DNA from: CALJTV01 sp034433775
GTDB taxonomy: Bacteria; Chloroflexota; Dehalococcoidia; GIF9; UBA5629
NCBI GenBank assembly: GCA_034433775.1
Contig: DAOUAI010000009.1
Location: 1 to 18,455, forward strand
Direction of reading: 5' to 3'
DNA: 18,455 bases
Shown: positions 8,026-14,828 of the stretch, piece after piece
Position numbering within the stretch: position 1 is the stretch's first letter
Layout: every line of letters starts with the position of its first letter
Notes under the pieces: generated by a model
What the model was told of the DNA's origin: nothing
The model's database searches: none
What the model saw: only the letters and a program-made list of their open reading frames with translations
Position numbers and translations under genes: made by a program

Positions 8026-8765
8026 TGAGTGCCATAATTGTGAGTAACGTCTCCAAAAAGTTCCGCGTCCCTAAAGAAAAACGCACCACCCTCTTCCAGA
8101 ACCTCGTTGGGCTTATCAAGCGGCAGCTCGAATATGAAGAGTTCTGGGTACTCCGGGACATCAGCTTTGAGGTAAATAAAGGTGAGACCTTCGGCATCAT
8201 TGGCAGGAACGGCTCCGGCAAGACCACGCTTCTCAAAATCCTGGCGAAGGTGCTCTACCCTGACAGCGGCACGGTTACCGTCAATGGCAGGGTCGCCTCC
8301 TTCCTCGAACTTGGTGTCGGCTTCCAGCCCGAACTCACCGCCAGAGAGAACGTCTATATCTATGCCTCCATACTAGGCATGAGCAAGAAGCAGGTCGACA
8401 GGGTATATAACGACATCTTCGACTTCGCCGAACTGGGAAGGTTCCAGGACATGAAGCTCAAAAACTACTCCTCGGGCATGTACCTCCGCCTCGCTTTCTC
8501 CACTGCTATCCATGCCGACCCCGATACCATGCTGGTGGACGAGGTGCTGGCGGTGGGTGATGAAGCCTTCCAGAAGAAGTGCCTCACCAAAATAGAAGAG
8601 TTCCGCAGACAGGGCAGGACCATCATCTTCGTCTCCCATGCCCTTGGGATGGTCAAACAGCTCTGTCAGCGCTCCCTCCTCCTTGACAGCGGCAACATAG
8701 TTTCCCTTGGTGCTACGGAGGGAGTGGTCGCTGACTACCTGAGACTACTTCAGGATACCTACTGA
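8025..8765 (+). CDS. wzt: ABC transporter ATP-binding protein for polysaccharide export (Wzt-like, short form)
   Basis: The nucleotide-binding subunit paired with the upstream permease, 246 aa. Walker A is GRNGSGKTT (60-68), the Q-loop Gln is at 101 in 'GFQPELTARENV', the signature is YSSGM (148-152) in place of LSGGQ, Walker B and D-loop are TMLVDEVLAVGD (168-179), and the H-loop His is at 205. The 'YSSGM..RLAFS' signature and 'EVLAVGD' are typical of the polysaccharide exporter (Wzt/TagH/KpsT) group. The protein ends soon after the H-loop, so it lacks the C-terminal carbohydrate-binding domain of Wzt proteins that read a chain-terminating cap. Last gene of the uninterrupted operon; the next 458 bases hold a promoter and a pseudogene. 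Confidence 0.92.
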   Translation: MSAIIVSNVSKKFRVPKEKRTTLFQNLVGLIKRQLEYEEFWVLRDISFEVNKGETFGIIGRNGSGKTTLLKILAKVLYPDSGTVTVNGRVASFLELGVGFQPELTARENVYIYASILGMSKKQVDRVYNDIFDFAELGRFQDMKLKNYSSGMYLRLAFSTAIHADPDTMLVDEVLAVGDEAFQKKCLTKIEEFRRQGRTIIFVSHALGMVKQLCQRSLLLDSGNIVSLGATEGVVADYLRLLQDTY

Positions 8766-8810
8766 CGTAAACCCATATACTCAGGTCTGTCTAGCAAAAG
8801 CAAAGCACTG

Positions 8811-8819
8811 TGCTATAAT
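8811..8819 (+). promoter_or_regulatory. Extended -10 promoter (TGCTATAAT)
   Basis: TGCTATAAT is a perfect extended -10 element. The -35 region at 17 bases (CTAGCA, 8791-8796) is poor. The -10 overlaps a short palindrome, AGCAC-T-GTGCT (8805-8815). The predicted start near 8826 would transcribe the nucleotidyltransferase remnant and could also drive the sulfatase-like gene at 9224. Confidence 0.5.
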
Positions 8820-8873
8820 AAGACCCGACACATTACTGATTACGGCAAAAGAACACGAAATGAGAAGGTGAAG

Positions 8874-9198
8874 ATGCACATAGCTAGGAAGCTTACGGAC
8901 CGGGCAAGTAAGGAGAAGAAATAGATAGTTTTCCCGCCGGCATGGAAAAGGCATTTAAGCGTGACAGGATAATCCTTTTTGGTAGCCGGGCACGCGGCGA
9001 CCAGCTGAATGACATCACTGTTGCCAGCCGCTATTTCGAGGGCTACAATTTTCTTGACCGGCTGGCACTACTTTACGGACACCAGGACTATGAATACGCC
9101 CTCGACATCCTGGCTTAAATACCGGAAGAGTTTGAGCAAAAAAGAGGGGACTTGGTGTTGTCTCTGAAGCCAGTAAACACGGCATCGAAGTGGTCTGA
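8874..9198 (+). pseudogene. Decayed MNT-type nucleotidyltransferase
   Basis: A remnant of a small nucleotidyltransferase (PF01909-type, the MNT half of HEPN/MNT-like pairs). A Shine-Dalgarno-like AAGGTG precedes the ATG at 8874 and the frame reads MHIARKLTDRASKEKK, then hits TAG. One base added to the A-run at 8919-8921 would join it to the frame IDSF...RIILFGSRARGDQL, which holds the GSxARG motif. The next part should carry the DxD metal ligands but reads 'LNDITVAS', so a few residues are missing. 'RYFEGYNFLDRLALLY' follows. An in-frame TAA (9116-9118) stands where Tyr is usual before 'TPEEFE', and a further one-base shift near 9138-9149 is needed to reach the ending GVVSEASKHGIEVV (stop 9196-9198). 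Several disruptions plus lost metal ligands argue for a true pseudogene. The longest intact piece is 58 codons, 8942-9118. Confidence 0.78.
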
Positions 9199-9223
9199 AA
9201 ACGCTTACCCATGAGGATAGAAA

Positions 9224-10642
9224 TTGCCAGTGCGGAGCGCTCGACAGCAGGCTAAGCCAAAAGCCATTATCCTGATAACATTGGATGCCCTGCGGGCTGA
9301 CCACTTGGGGTGCTACAGCTACCCCTTGCCCACCAGCCCATTTCTGGACAGTCTGGCAAAACAAAGCGTCCTCTTCGAATACGCGTTTTCCCCCATACCT
9401 TTGACCACGCCCGCCCACACCTCCATTCTCACTGGCAAATACCCCAGGTTCCACTCAGTCGGCTTCCACAATGGCGACCAGCCCTTGAGCAAAGAGCAGG
9501 AGGTCACTTTCCCGCAAATTCTGCGCCAGCTCGGCTTCGATACCGCCGCCTTCGTCAGCATTGCCCCGCTGCTCAGACAGACGGGGCTTAATTCCGGTTT
9601 CGACTTTTACGATGACGAACTGCTCCAGCGTGAGATAAACCGTCCCTGGGAACCCAGGCGCAGCGGTGACCTCACCACACAGGCAGCGCTGAACTGGCTC
9701 AGCCGGAACCACAGTTCCCCTTTCTTCCTCTGGATACACTATGGAGAGCCACATGGTCCTTACACTCCACCACCTCCCTACGATAACCTGTTCGTCGGCA
9801 ACCGTTTCTACGGAGAGCAGCGCCTTCTCACGACCGTTCCTGACTGGCAGGCAGGTGGCATCCCCGCCTATCAGGTGCTCAAGCCACGGCGCGATGCTGA
9901 CGGCAACCTGCTGGACTATGAAAGGGATTTCACCTACTATTTGTCCCAGTATGATGGACAGGTCCGCTTCGTGGATGACCAACTTAAAGTTCTAATAGAG
10001 AAATTAAAGGAACGGGACATTTACGATGATGCCCTTATAATCGTCACCGCCGACCATGGCGAAGCCTTGGGTGAAAATGACATTTTCTTCTTCCATGGTC
10101 TCACCGTCTCTCTGGAGCAAATACATGTCCCCCTGCTGATAAAGCCGCCTTCAGCAAGTCACATAAAAAGCCGGCGCATTGTCCAGCCGGTAAGCACTAT
10201 CGACATCATGTCCACCGTTCTCGCCTGGGTGGGCGAGGACGCAGAATACTTGGGGCTTCAGGGAATGAACTTACTGCCTCTCATTGAGAACGCCAACTTC
10301 TCCTTGCCCCGGCGGTACATCTTCTCCGAAATTCCAACCCAGCTTTCCATCATCCACGGTCGCTTCCAGCTACTTTACGGCAAGGAAAAGGAGGACATGC
10401 ACTACCCCCGTGTACCGGCAGTGGATGGGACAAAACTCTTCGACTACGTTGGCGACTCCCCTGGCAAACATGACCTTTGGTCTGAGCACCCGGAGATAAC
10501 ACAGAGACTGAAAAACGTTGTCCATACTTACCTGAAAAGCCCTCAACCCTCCTACATCAAAGAACGACTCTCGCTACAGGACAAAGAAGATATCAAACGC
10601 CGTCTGCAGCGGCTTGGCTATACATATAAGAGCGATGAATGA
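9224..10642 (+). CDS. Sulfatase-family (AlkP superfamily) hydrolase or phosphotransferase
   Basis: A 472 aa member of the sulfatase Pfam family (PF00884). Metal and active-site blocks are visible: ITLDALRADHLG (18-29, metal Asp21), TTPAHTSILTG (61-71), IHYGEPHGPY (171-180), TADHGE (275-280) and a later His in FHG (290-292). The usual C/S-x-P-S-R motif, whose Cys/Ser becomes formylglycine, is here T-T-P-A-H. The nucleophile position is therefore Thr61, as in AlkP-superfamily phosphotransferases and phosphodiesterases, and true sulfatase activity is doubtful. No signal peptide or membrane helix is seen, so it looks cytoplasmic. The start is TTG at 9224 with GAGG seven bases upstream; an in-frame GTG at 9230 is possible. 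Glycan context suggests a sugar- or lipid-linked phosphate substrate, which is inference. Confidence 0.85.
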   Translation: MPVRSARQQAKPKAIILITLDALRADHLGCYSYPLPTSPFLDSLAKQSVLFEYAFSPIPLTTPAHTSILTGKYPRFHSVGFHNGDQPLSKEQEVTFPQILRQLGFDTAAFVSIAPLLRQTGLNSGFDFYDDELLQREINRPWEPRRSGDLTTQAALNWLSRNHSSPFFLWIHYGEPHGPYTPPPPYDNLFVGNRFYGEQRLLTTVPDWQAGGIPAYQVLKPRRDADGNLLDYERDFTYYLSQYDGQVRFVDDQLKVLIEKLKERDIYDDALIIVTADHGEALGENDIFFFHGLTVSLEQIHVPLLIKPPSASHIKSRRIVQPVSTIDIMSTVLAWVGEDAEYLGLQGMNLLPLIENANFSLPRRYIFSEIPTQLSIIHGRFQLLYGKEKEDMHYPRVPAVDGTKLFDYVGDSPGKHDLWSEHPEITQRLKNVVHTYLKSPQPSYIKERLSLQDKEDIKRRLQRLGYTYKSDE

Positions 10643-10686
10643 CACACAACACCCTCTAACAAAGAAATATGGCTGCTTCCCGTGCA

Positions 10687-10702
10687 ACCTGCCTGAGCAG
10701 GT
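10687..10702 (+). other. Short stem-loop in the leader of the GT2 gene
   Basis: ACCTGC (10687-10692) and GCAGGT (10697-10702) form a perfect 6-bp stem with a CTGA loop. No T-run follows, so it is not a normal intrinsic terminator. It could be a weak attenuator or processing site, or chance. Confidence 0.3.
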
Positions 10703-10754
10703 CATGAAACTATCAAGCTATCGGAATAGTCCTAGAGTGGTAAGGAGGTGTTGA

Positions 10755-12170
10755 ATGGTTAACCGCCTTGTGCTGCTTGGTGAAAAATTAGCAACCGCGG
10801 TCTTTCTGATGAGGTTTAAGGTAGTGCCGCTTCAGCCCGGCAGCGCGCTCGTAACACCGCTGAGATTGGAACGAGACGGTCTCTACCGGCTGGATATACT
10901 TCTTACCACCTATCAAAGGGCTTTCTCTGCGGGCGAGGGATATCTTTCTCTCCACCTCTACCCGTTGAACTCGTCACTGCCCCTACGCGAGAGTTCAGTA
11001 AGTTTGGAGGGCATCACTGATAATCAATCCCTCGCTTTCACTTTCGAGCCTCTTCGCGATTGTAAAGGGAAGACTTTACTGCTGAGTCTGGCACTTGGCT
11101 CTCATACCGGGTTTAGCACAACAATCGGCGTCTGTTGTACTTCGACGAGTAGAACCGAAAAGGAGTGGAGTCTTTACAATAGCACTAGAGTGAAGGCAAA
11201 GCCAATCTATATCCCGTTTTTTGAGGTTGGCGAAACAAGAGAGACAGTTACCCCTCTGGTGAGCATAATCATAGTAAACTATAATGGCATGAGGTACATC
11301 AGGGAATGTTTGGCTTCGGTGCTCAGCCAACAATATCCGGATTACGAGGTCATCGTGGTCGACAATGCCTCATCAGATGGCTCACGCGAATTTATCTGCG
11401 ACAACTACCCCACAATCAAAGTCCTGTGCATGCCGCAAAATGTTGAATTTGTCAAAGCTAATAATTTTGGACTCCAAGAAGCTAAAGGTGAGTACATCCT
11501 GTTACTAAATCCCGATGTCTGGGTTCCTCCAGACTTTCTAGCCAAAATGGTCTCCACAATCCAAGGAGCATCAGACACCGCCGTTGCAGCAGTGGCTTGC
11601 ACAATAGACACGCTGGGGTCGCTTATGAGGTATGCACCAGTTTTCTTCAGCGTTAGAGGTCTAATCGAGGGTAACCCCATCGCAATTGGAAAGCCAGTTT
11701 ATTGCCTCGCTCCATGCGGTGCTGCCGCCATGTATCGTCGAAACGCAATTGAAGTTCTGGGCGAATTCCTGGACGAAGAATTTGTATCCGACTGGGAAGA
11801 CCACGATCTGGGGTACAGGCTGAATCTTGCTGGTTTCCGCTGCATACATGCGCCAACGATACAAGTAAAGCATATTGGTAGTGCTGCCTATGGCATCACC
11901 ATTAAAAGACAAATAAGAATCTATCGAAATATGCTACTAACTTACTTCAAGAACATGGAATGGAAAAACTTTTTGAAAGCATTTCTAATAACCATGCTAT
12001 CCACGAAGCCCATCTTTTCCTTCGCGGGAATAATCTCTTTTGTCGCGAAACTCGCCACCAGCCGAACAATGTGGCAAAAACGGCGGGCAATACAAAAGCA
12101 CAGGAAACTAAGCGACAGGGAGATACAATTGTTCACAGGCTGGCAGATAAGATGGAAGAGTGATACTTAG
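10755..12170 (+). CDS. Family 2 glycosyltransferase with N-terminal beta-rich domain
   Basis: A 471 aa protein with two parts. Residues about 1-150 form an extra domain rich in alternating hydrophobic/polar strands ('DGLYRLDILLTTYQR', 'GYLSLHLYPL', 'SLAFTFEPLRDCKGKTLLLSL'), resembling a jelly-roll domain in some membrane glycan proteins; I do not know a name for it. Residues about 168-400 are a GT2 domain with VSIIIVNYNG (169-178), VDNASSDGS (202-210) and LNPDVW (251-256), the pattern of WbbL-type rhamnosyltransferases. A perfect Shine-Dalgarno AAGGAGGTG sits 4 bases before the ATG. A 16-codon mini-ORF (10704-10754) ends with TGA directly against the ATG. The gene is more AT-rich and less C-biased than the upstream operon, so it may have been acquired separately. 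Convergent with the methyltransferase gene. Confidence 0.87.
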   Translation: MVNRLVLLGEKLATAVFLMRFKVVPLQPGSALVTPLRLERDGLYRLDILLTTYQRAFSAGEGYLSLHLYPLNSSLPLRESSVSLEGITDNQSLAFTFEPLRDCKGKTLLLSLALGSHTGFSTTIGVCCTSTSRTEKEWSLYNSTRVKAKPIYIPFFEVGETRETVTPLVSIIIVNYNGMRYIRECLASVLSQQYPDYEVIVVDNASSDGSREFICDNYPTIKVLCMPQNVEFVKANNFGLQEAKGEYILLLNPDVWVPPDFLAKMVSTIQGASDTAVAAVACTIDTLGSLMRYAPVFFSVRGLIEGNPIAIGKPVYCLAPCGAAAMYRRNAIEVLGEFLDEEFVSDWEDHDLGYRLNLAGFRCIHAPTIQVKHIGSAAYGITIKRQIRIYRNMLLTYFKNMEWKNFLKAFLITMLSTKPIFSFAGIISFVAKLATSRTMWQKRRAIQKHRKLSDREIQLFTGWQIRWKSDT

Positions 12171-12297
12171 CCACGTTGCAACTGACCGCTGCATTAAAAC
12201 GCCGTTCCTTGACCAGACCAGATCCCAGTGCACAGCACGCCAGTCAATGTTATAAACTCCACAGTCTTAAACTCGACACTGTTTGAAGCACACGAAC
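12171..12297. other. Convergent intergenic gap, no terminator seen
   Basis: The plus-strand GT2 gene and the minus-strand methyltransferase gene end facing each other 127 bases apart. I see no GC-rich hairpin followed by a T-run on either strand and no conserved ORF. Confidence 0.4.
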
Positions 12298-13860
12298 TCA
12301 ACGACCTCTCTCAACCACAACACGGTATTGCTGCTTCAACGCCAGGAACAAATGTTTCACTGCCAAACGAGCCAATCCCAAAGGAAAACGCTGTCGAAGG
12401 AGTTTTGTCGTCTGCCCCGTCACAGCCACCAGGGTTCGGAAGAACATTCTCAGAGCACTTAAGTTCTGCCCTAATTGCAGATGGGCTATACCCTTCGAAT
12501 AGTAGGTCTGCAGGAAAAGGTCAACAGGAATGCTATCTGTGCTAGTTAGAATCTCATCAAAAACAGCCACACTTTCTTCCCTCATCCCGGAATATAACTT
12601 GGCTAGACCCACGTGATACTTTGCTCGGAAGCACATATCCCAGTTCGCGTAGAACCGAAATATGTCCTTTTCGCATATGAAGAGCTTATATGCATGCGTG
12701 AAATACCGTTCAGCATTCGGAAAATCGTGCAGGTAATTAAGACAGATCATGCCTTTATAATAAAGGTATCGACTGAGGAAGGAAGGGATGCCTGAAATAT
12801 ACTCTTTGTAATCACGTATTTTACCCGCATGGGCTCTTGCCACCACATCATCAAAAAAAACGTCTGTGAATTCACCATACTTTTGTGTAAGACTTTCATC
12901 GAGCAAAGAGCAAAGTTTCTCCGCATGGCCCAACTCCCCCCGATTCACATGACTTTCGATCAGTCGGTATAACGCGCCATCGTAGAGATAGTCCTTCTCC
13001 ACCTCCCGCTTGGCAACTAGGTAACTCAAATAGTCCTGAGCAAACTGCACACTTTCCCTATCGCCCACCTTAAGATAGCGAAAATTGGTAGGGAAAGCAG
13101 CCTTTGTCGCAAACACTACCAACCTGCTTTTCCCCGACGTTCCCTCGGACACCCTCACCACACATTCTTTAAATCCCACTTCCTTCAGAACAGTCCCTAC
13201 CGCTCTAGGAGAAAAAATGCAAATGTGTGCACCGGGGGACACTATTTCAAGTCTGATACCTTCGCTTTCACGCCAGTATGCCTCAGCATTTGGTGTCGTC
13301 AGACACAACACACCTTCATTGCTTAAGTATCTGGACAATATTTGCACAAAGCCTCTTGGTTCTGGGACATGCTCGATAACCTCGGTAACCAGCATGGCAT
13401 CAAAACTGTTCTCTGCAAAGTCTGTGTCTTGCAAATACTGCGTTACAATATCGACACCGAAAAGTTTACGCCCGGTCTCTCCCACCGGGCTTGGCTCCAC
13501 TCCTACCGCGTCCCAGCCAAGAAATCGCGCCATATCAACGGTGAATCCCAGTCCACAACCCACGTCTAAAAACCTTACCTGTTTTTTCCTCGAACATAAC
13601 TGCTTCAGGTTTACCATCAGATGGCTGAGAAAGGGAATGCCCGCCTCAAATTCTATATAGAACTTCTCTTCAACCAGCTTCTCATCATGATAAGAGAGAG
13701 TCGGTGTGCTAGGGTAAAAAATACTATTGCAAGACCGGCACCTGAACAGGTCGAGAAGCAAGCCAGGAGAAAAGAAACTTTCAACTTTCGTCACAAACTC
13801 GGTACGCCTGCTGCCGCATATGCAACAACTGATGTACGTCTTCTTCTCACACTTGCTCAT
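12298..13860 (-). CDS. SAM-dependent methyltransferase with zinc ribbon and TPR-like C-terminal region
   Basis: A 520 aa multi-domain protein. Residues 12-44 hold CCxC and CRSC, a zinc-ribbon-like N-terminus found on many sugar or peptide methyltransferases. Residues about 95-255 are a class I methyltransferase (Methyltransf_23 type): FLDVGCGLG (97-105) binds SAM, VGVEPS (119-124) holds the acidic residue of motif II, and FDAMLVTEVIEHVPEP (153-168) is the post-I block. Residues about 260-500 are helical with TPR-like spacing ('GELGHAEKLCSLL', 'FPNAERYFTHAYKLF', 'YHVGLAKLYSGMREESVAVFDEIL', 'YYSKGIAHLQLGQNLSALRMFF'). Likely a glycan or protein methyltransferase with a protein-interaction tail. 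The start ATG overlaps the stop of a mini-ORF that owns the only strong Shine-Dalgarno. Transcribed from its own promoter, opposite to the glycosyltransferases. Methyl acceptor unknown. Confidence 0.86.
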   Translation of the reverse strand: MSKCEKKTYISCCICGSRRTEFVTKVESFFSPGLLLDLFRCRSCNSIFYPSTPTLSYHDEKLVEEKFYIEFEAGIPFLSHLMVNLKQLCSRKKQVRFLDVGCGLGFTVDMARFLGWDAVGVEPSPVGETGRKLFGVDIVTQYLQDTDFAENSFDAMLVTEVIEHVPEPRGFVQILSRYLSNEGVLCLTTPNAEAYWRESEGIRLEIVSPGAHICIFSPRAVGTVLKEVGFKECVVRVSEGTSGKSRLVVFATKAAFPTNFRYLKVGDRESVQFAQDYLSYLVAKREVEKDYLYDGALYRLIESHVNRGELGHAEKLCSLLDESLTQKYGEFTDVFFDDVVARAHAGKIRDYKEYISGIPSFLSRYLYYKGMICLNYLHDFPNAERYFTHAYKLFICEKDIFRFYANWDMCFRAKYHVGLAKLYSGMREESVAVFDEILTSTDSIPVDLFLQTYYSKGIAHLQLGQNLSALRMFFRTLVAVTGQTTKLLRQRFPLGLARLAVKHLFLALKQQYRVVVERGR

Positions 13861-13877
13861 AGTCCCAATACCAACAC
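13857..13877 (-). CDS. Six-codon leader mini-ORF coupled to the methyltransferase
   Basis: On the minus strand GTG TTG GTA TTG GGA CTA TGA (MLVLGL) is preceded by AAAGGAG (13892-13886) with 8-base spacing, the best ribosome site in this leader. Its stop TGA overlaps the methyltransferase ATG (ATGA). The methyltransferase itself has no site at normal distance, so it probably depends on termination-reinitiation. It is also possible that ribosomes use a distant site or an unusual start. Confidence 0.45.
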   Translation of the reverse strand: MLVLGL

Positions 13878-13959
13878 GCTACAGTCTCCTTTGTAACTTA
13901 AAACCACTTCCTTGTCGTTCGCGAGTCTAGAGATGTTCTCAATTTACACCAGCCCCACT

Positions 13960-13988
13960 ATTTTAGCAACGCAATTCGAGAGTGACAA
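13960..13988 (-). promoter_or_regulatory. Sigma70-type promoter for the methyltransferase gene
   Basis: On the minus strand TTGTCA (13988-13983), a 17-base spacer and TAAAAT (13965-13960) match 5/6 and 5/6 of the housekeeping consensus. TGC immediately before TAAAAT adds an extended -10. The predicted transcript start is near 13953, giving a leader of about 93 nt that holds the mini-ORF. It separates this gene from the upstream sulfate-activation operon. Confidence 0.7.
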
Positions 13989-14042
13989 CTGGCTGCACCG
14001 TGTTAAAGTTAGCATGTGCAGAAAAATCTCTTCGATGTCTTC

Positions 14043-14828
14043 CTACAACTCGACTTCTATAAAGCCACCAATAGCATAATATACGTCCTGCGGACTTTCT
14101 ATCGGTCGATTTATGCTGACGGTTATCAGCAGCGCATTCTCATGGTGGTCACCTTTTATCACGCCTTGCTCAGTCTCCTGGGGCAACGTCTGCACCTTCG
14201 CTTCACCAAAGGAGCAAAAGCCATGGTCAGAGACGACGATCAGTCCGTTGGCTTTGTCCTCAAGAAAACCGCTGTCAAACAAAAGCTCGCCTATTCTGGC
14301 ATCCAGCCTGCGGTACCACTCCAGGACGACATCTTCTCCCCAGTGAAAGTGCTGCACCCTGTCCAGTAAGGTATATACAGAAATAAGCAAATCGGGCTTT
14401 CTGGCGAGCAGCTCCTTTGTCTTTTCAGTCACCCGCTCTAACTCTTCCTGCCATTCCCGCTCATTAGTAGGCAGTCCAAAGCCAACCGGTCTGAAATCGA
14501 CATTCAAGCAGTAAGGCGGTACCACAAAGGGCACATTGAGCACGTAAACTCTCTTCCCCCACCTTTGCAGTATGTCCCAGATAAATTCCACCTTAATGTC
14601 TTCACGCCTGACAAGGTTACCGTCTACTACAAAGTTGTCATGCCCGTGTTCCTCGTAGGTCTTGCCGCAGAACATGCCACACCATATCGAGGGTGAAATC
14701 GGTCTTTCTTTAATGACCAGGTCGCGGCAATCACCTAGCTGGCATAGCCTTTTGAACGAAGGGAGTAAGTCAAGGTTCGGCTTCACTACTGTCCAGGTGG
14801 CACCATCTATCCCTAGGACGAATATCAC
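14043..14828 (-). CDS. Alkaline phosphatase superfamily phosphodiesterase/nucleotide pyrophosphatase-like protein
   Basis: A 261 aa protein of the type I phosphodiesterase/nucleotide pyrophosphatase group (PF01663-like). Metal and catalytic blocks are FVLGIDGAT (3-11, Asp8), RPISPSIW (42-49, with Ser45 at the Thr/Ser nucleophile position), LDRVQHFHW (155-163, Asp156 and His160), VVSDHGF (198-204) and KGDHHEN (224-230) for the last metal His. No signal peptide, so probably cytoplasmic. It is shorter than many relatives (400-500 aa). Its ATG overlaps the cysN stop (ATGA), the tightest coupling in the operon, which suggests a role in sulfate-nucleotide metabolism such as hydrolysis of APS, PAP or a related nucleotide. 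That role is inference; the family also includes sugar-phosphate and lipid-phosphate enzymes. Last gene of the minus-strand operon. Confidence 0.83.
   Translation of the reverse strand: MIFVLGIDGATWTVVKPNLDLLPSFKRLCQLGDCRDLVIKERPISPSIWCGMFCGKTYEEHGHDNFVVDGNLVRREDIKVEFIWDILQRWGKRVYVLNVPFVVPPYCLNVDFRPVGFGLPTNEREWQEELERVTEKTKELLARKPDLLISVYTLLDRVQHFHWGEDVVLEWYRRLDARIGELLFDSGFLEDKANGLIVVSDHGFCSFGEAKVQTLPQETEQGVIKGDHHENALLITVSINRPIESPQDVYYAIGGFIEVEL

Noticed and set aside
12228..12545. Plus-strand open frame of 105 codons after the GT2 gene
   Set aside because: Mostly antisense to the TPR-like tail of the methyltransferase, low-complexity Ser/Pro content, no ribosome site.
13992..14022. Inverted repeat CTGCAC...GTGCAG between the phosphodiesterase stop and the methyltransferase promoter
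   Set aside because: Arms of six with a 17-base loop and no T-run on the minus strand; not convincing as a terminator.
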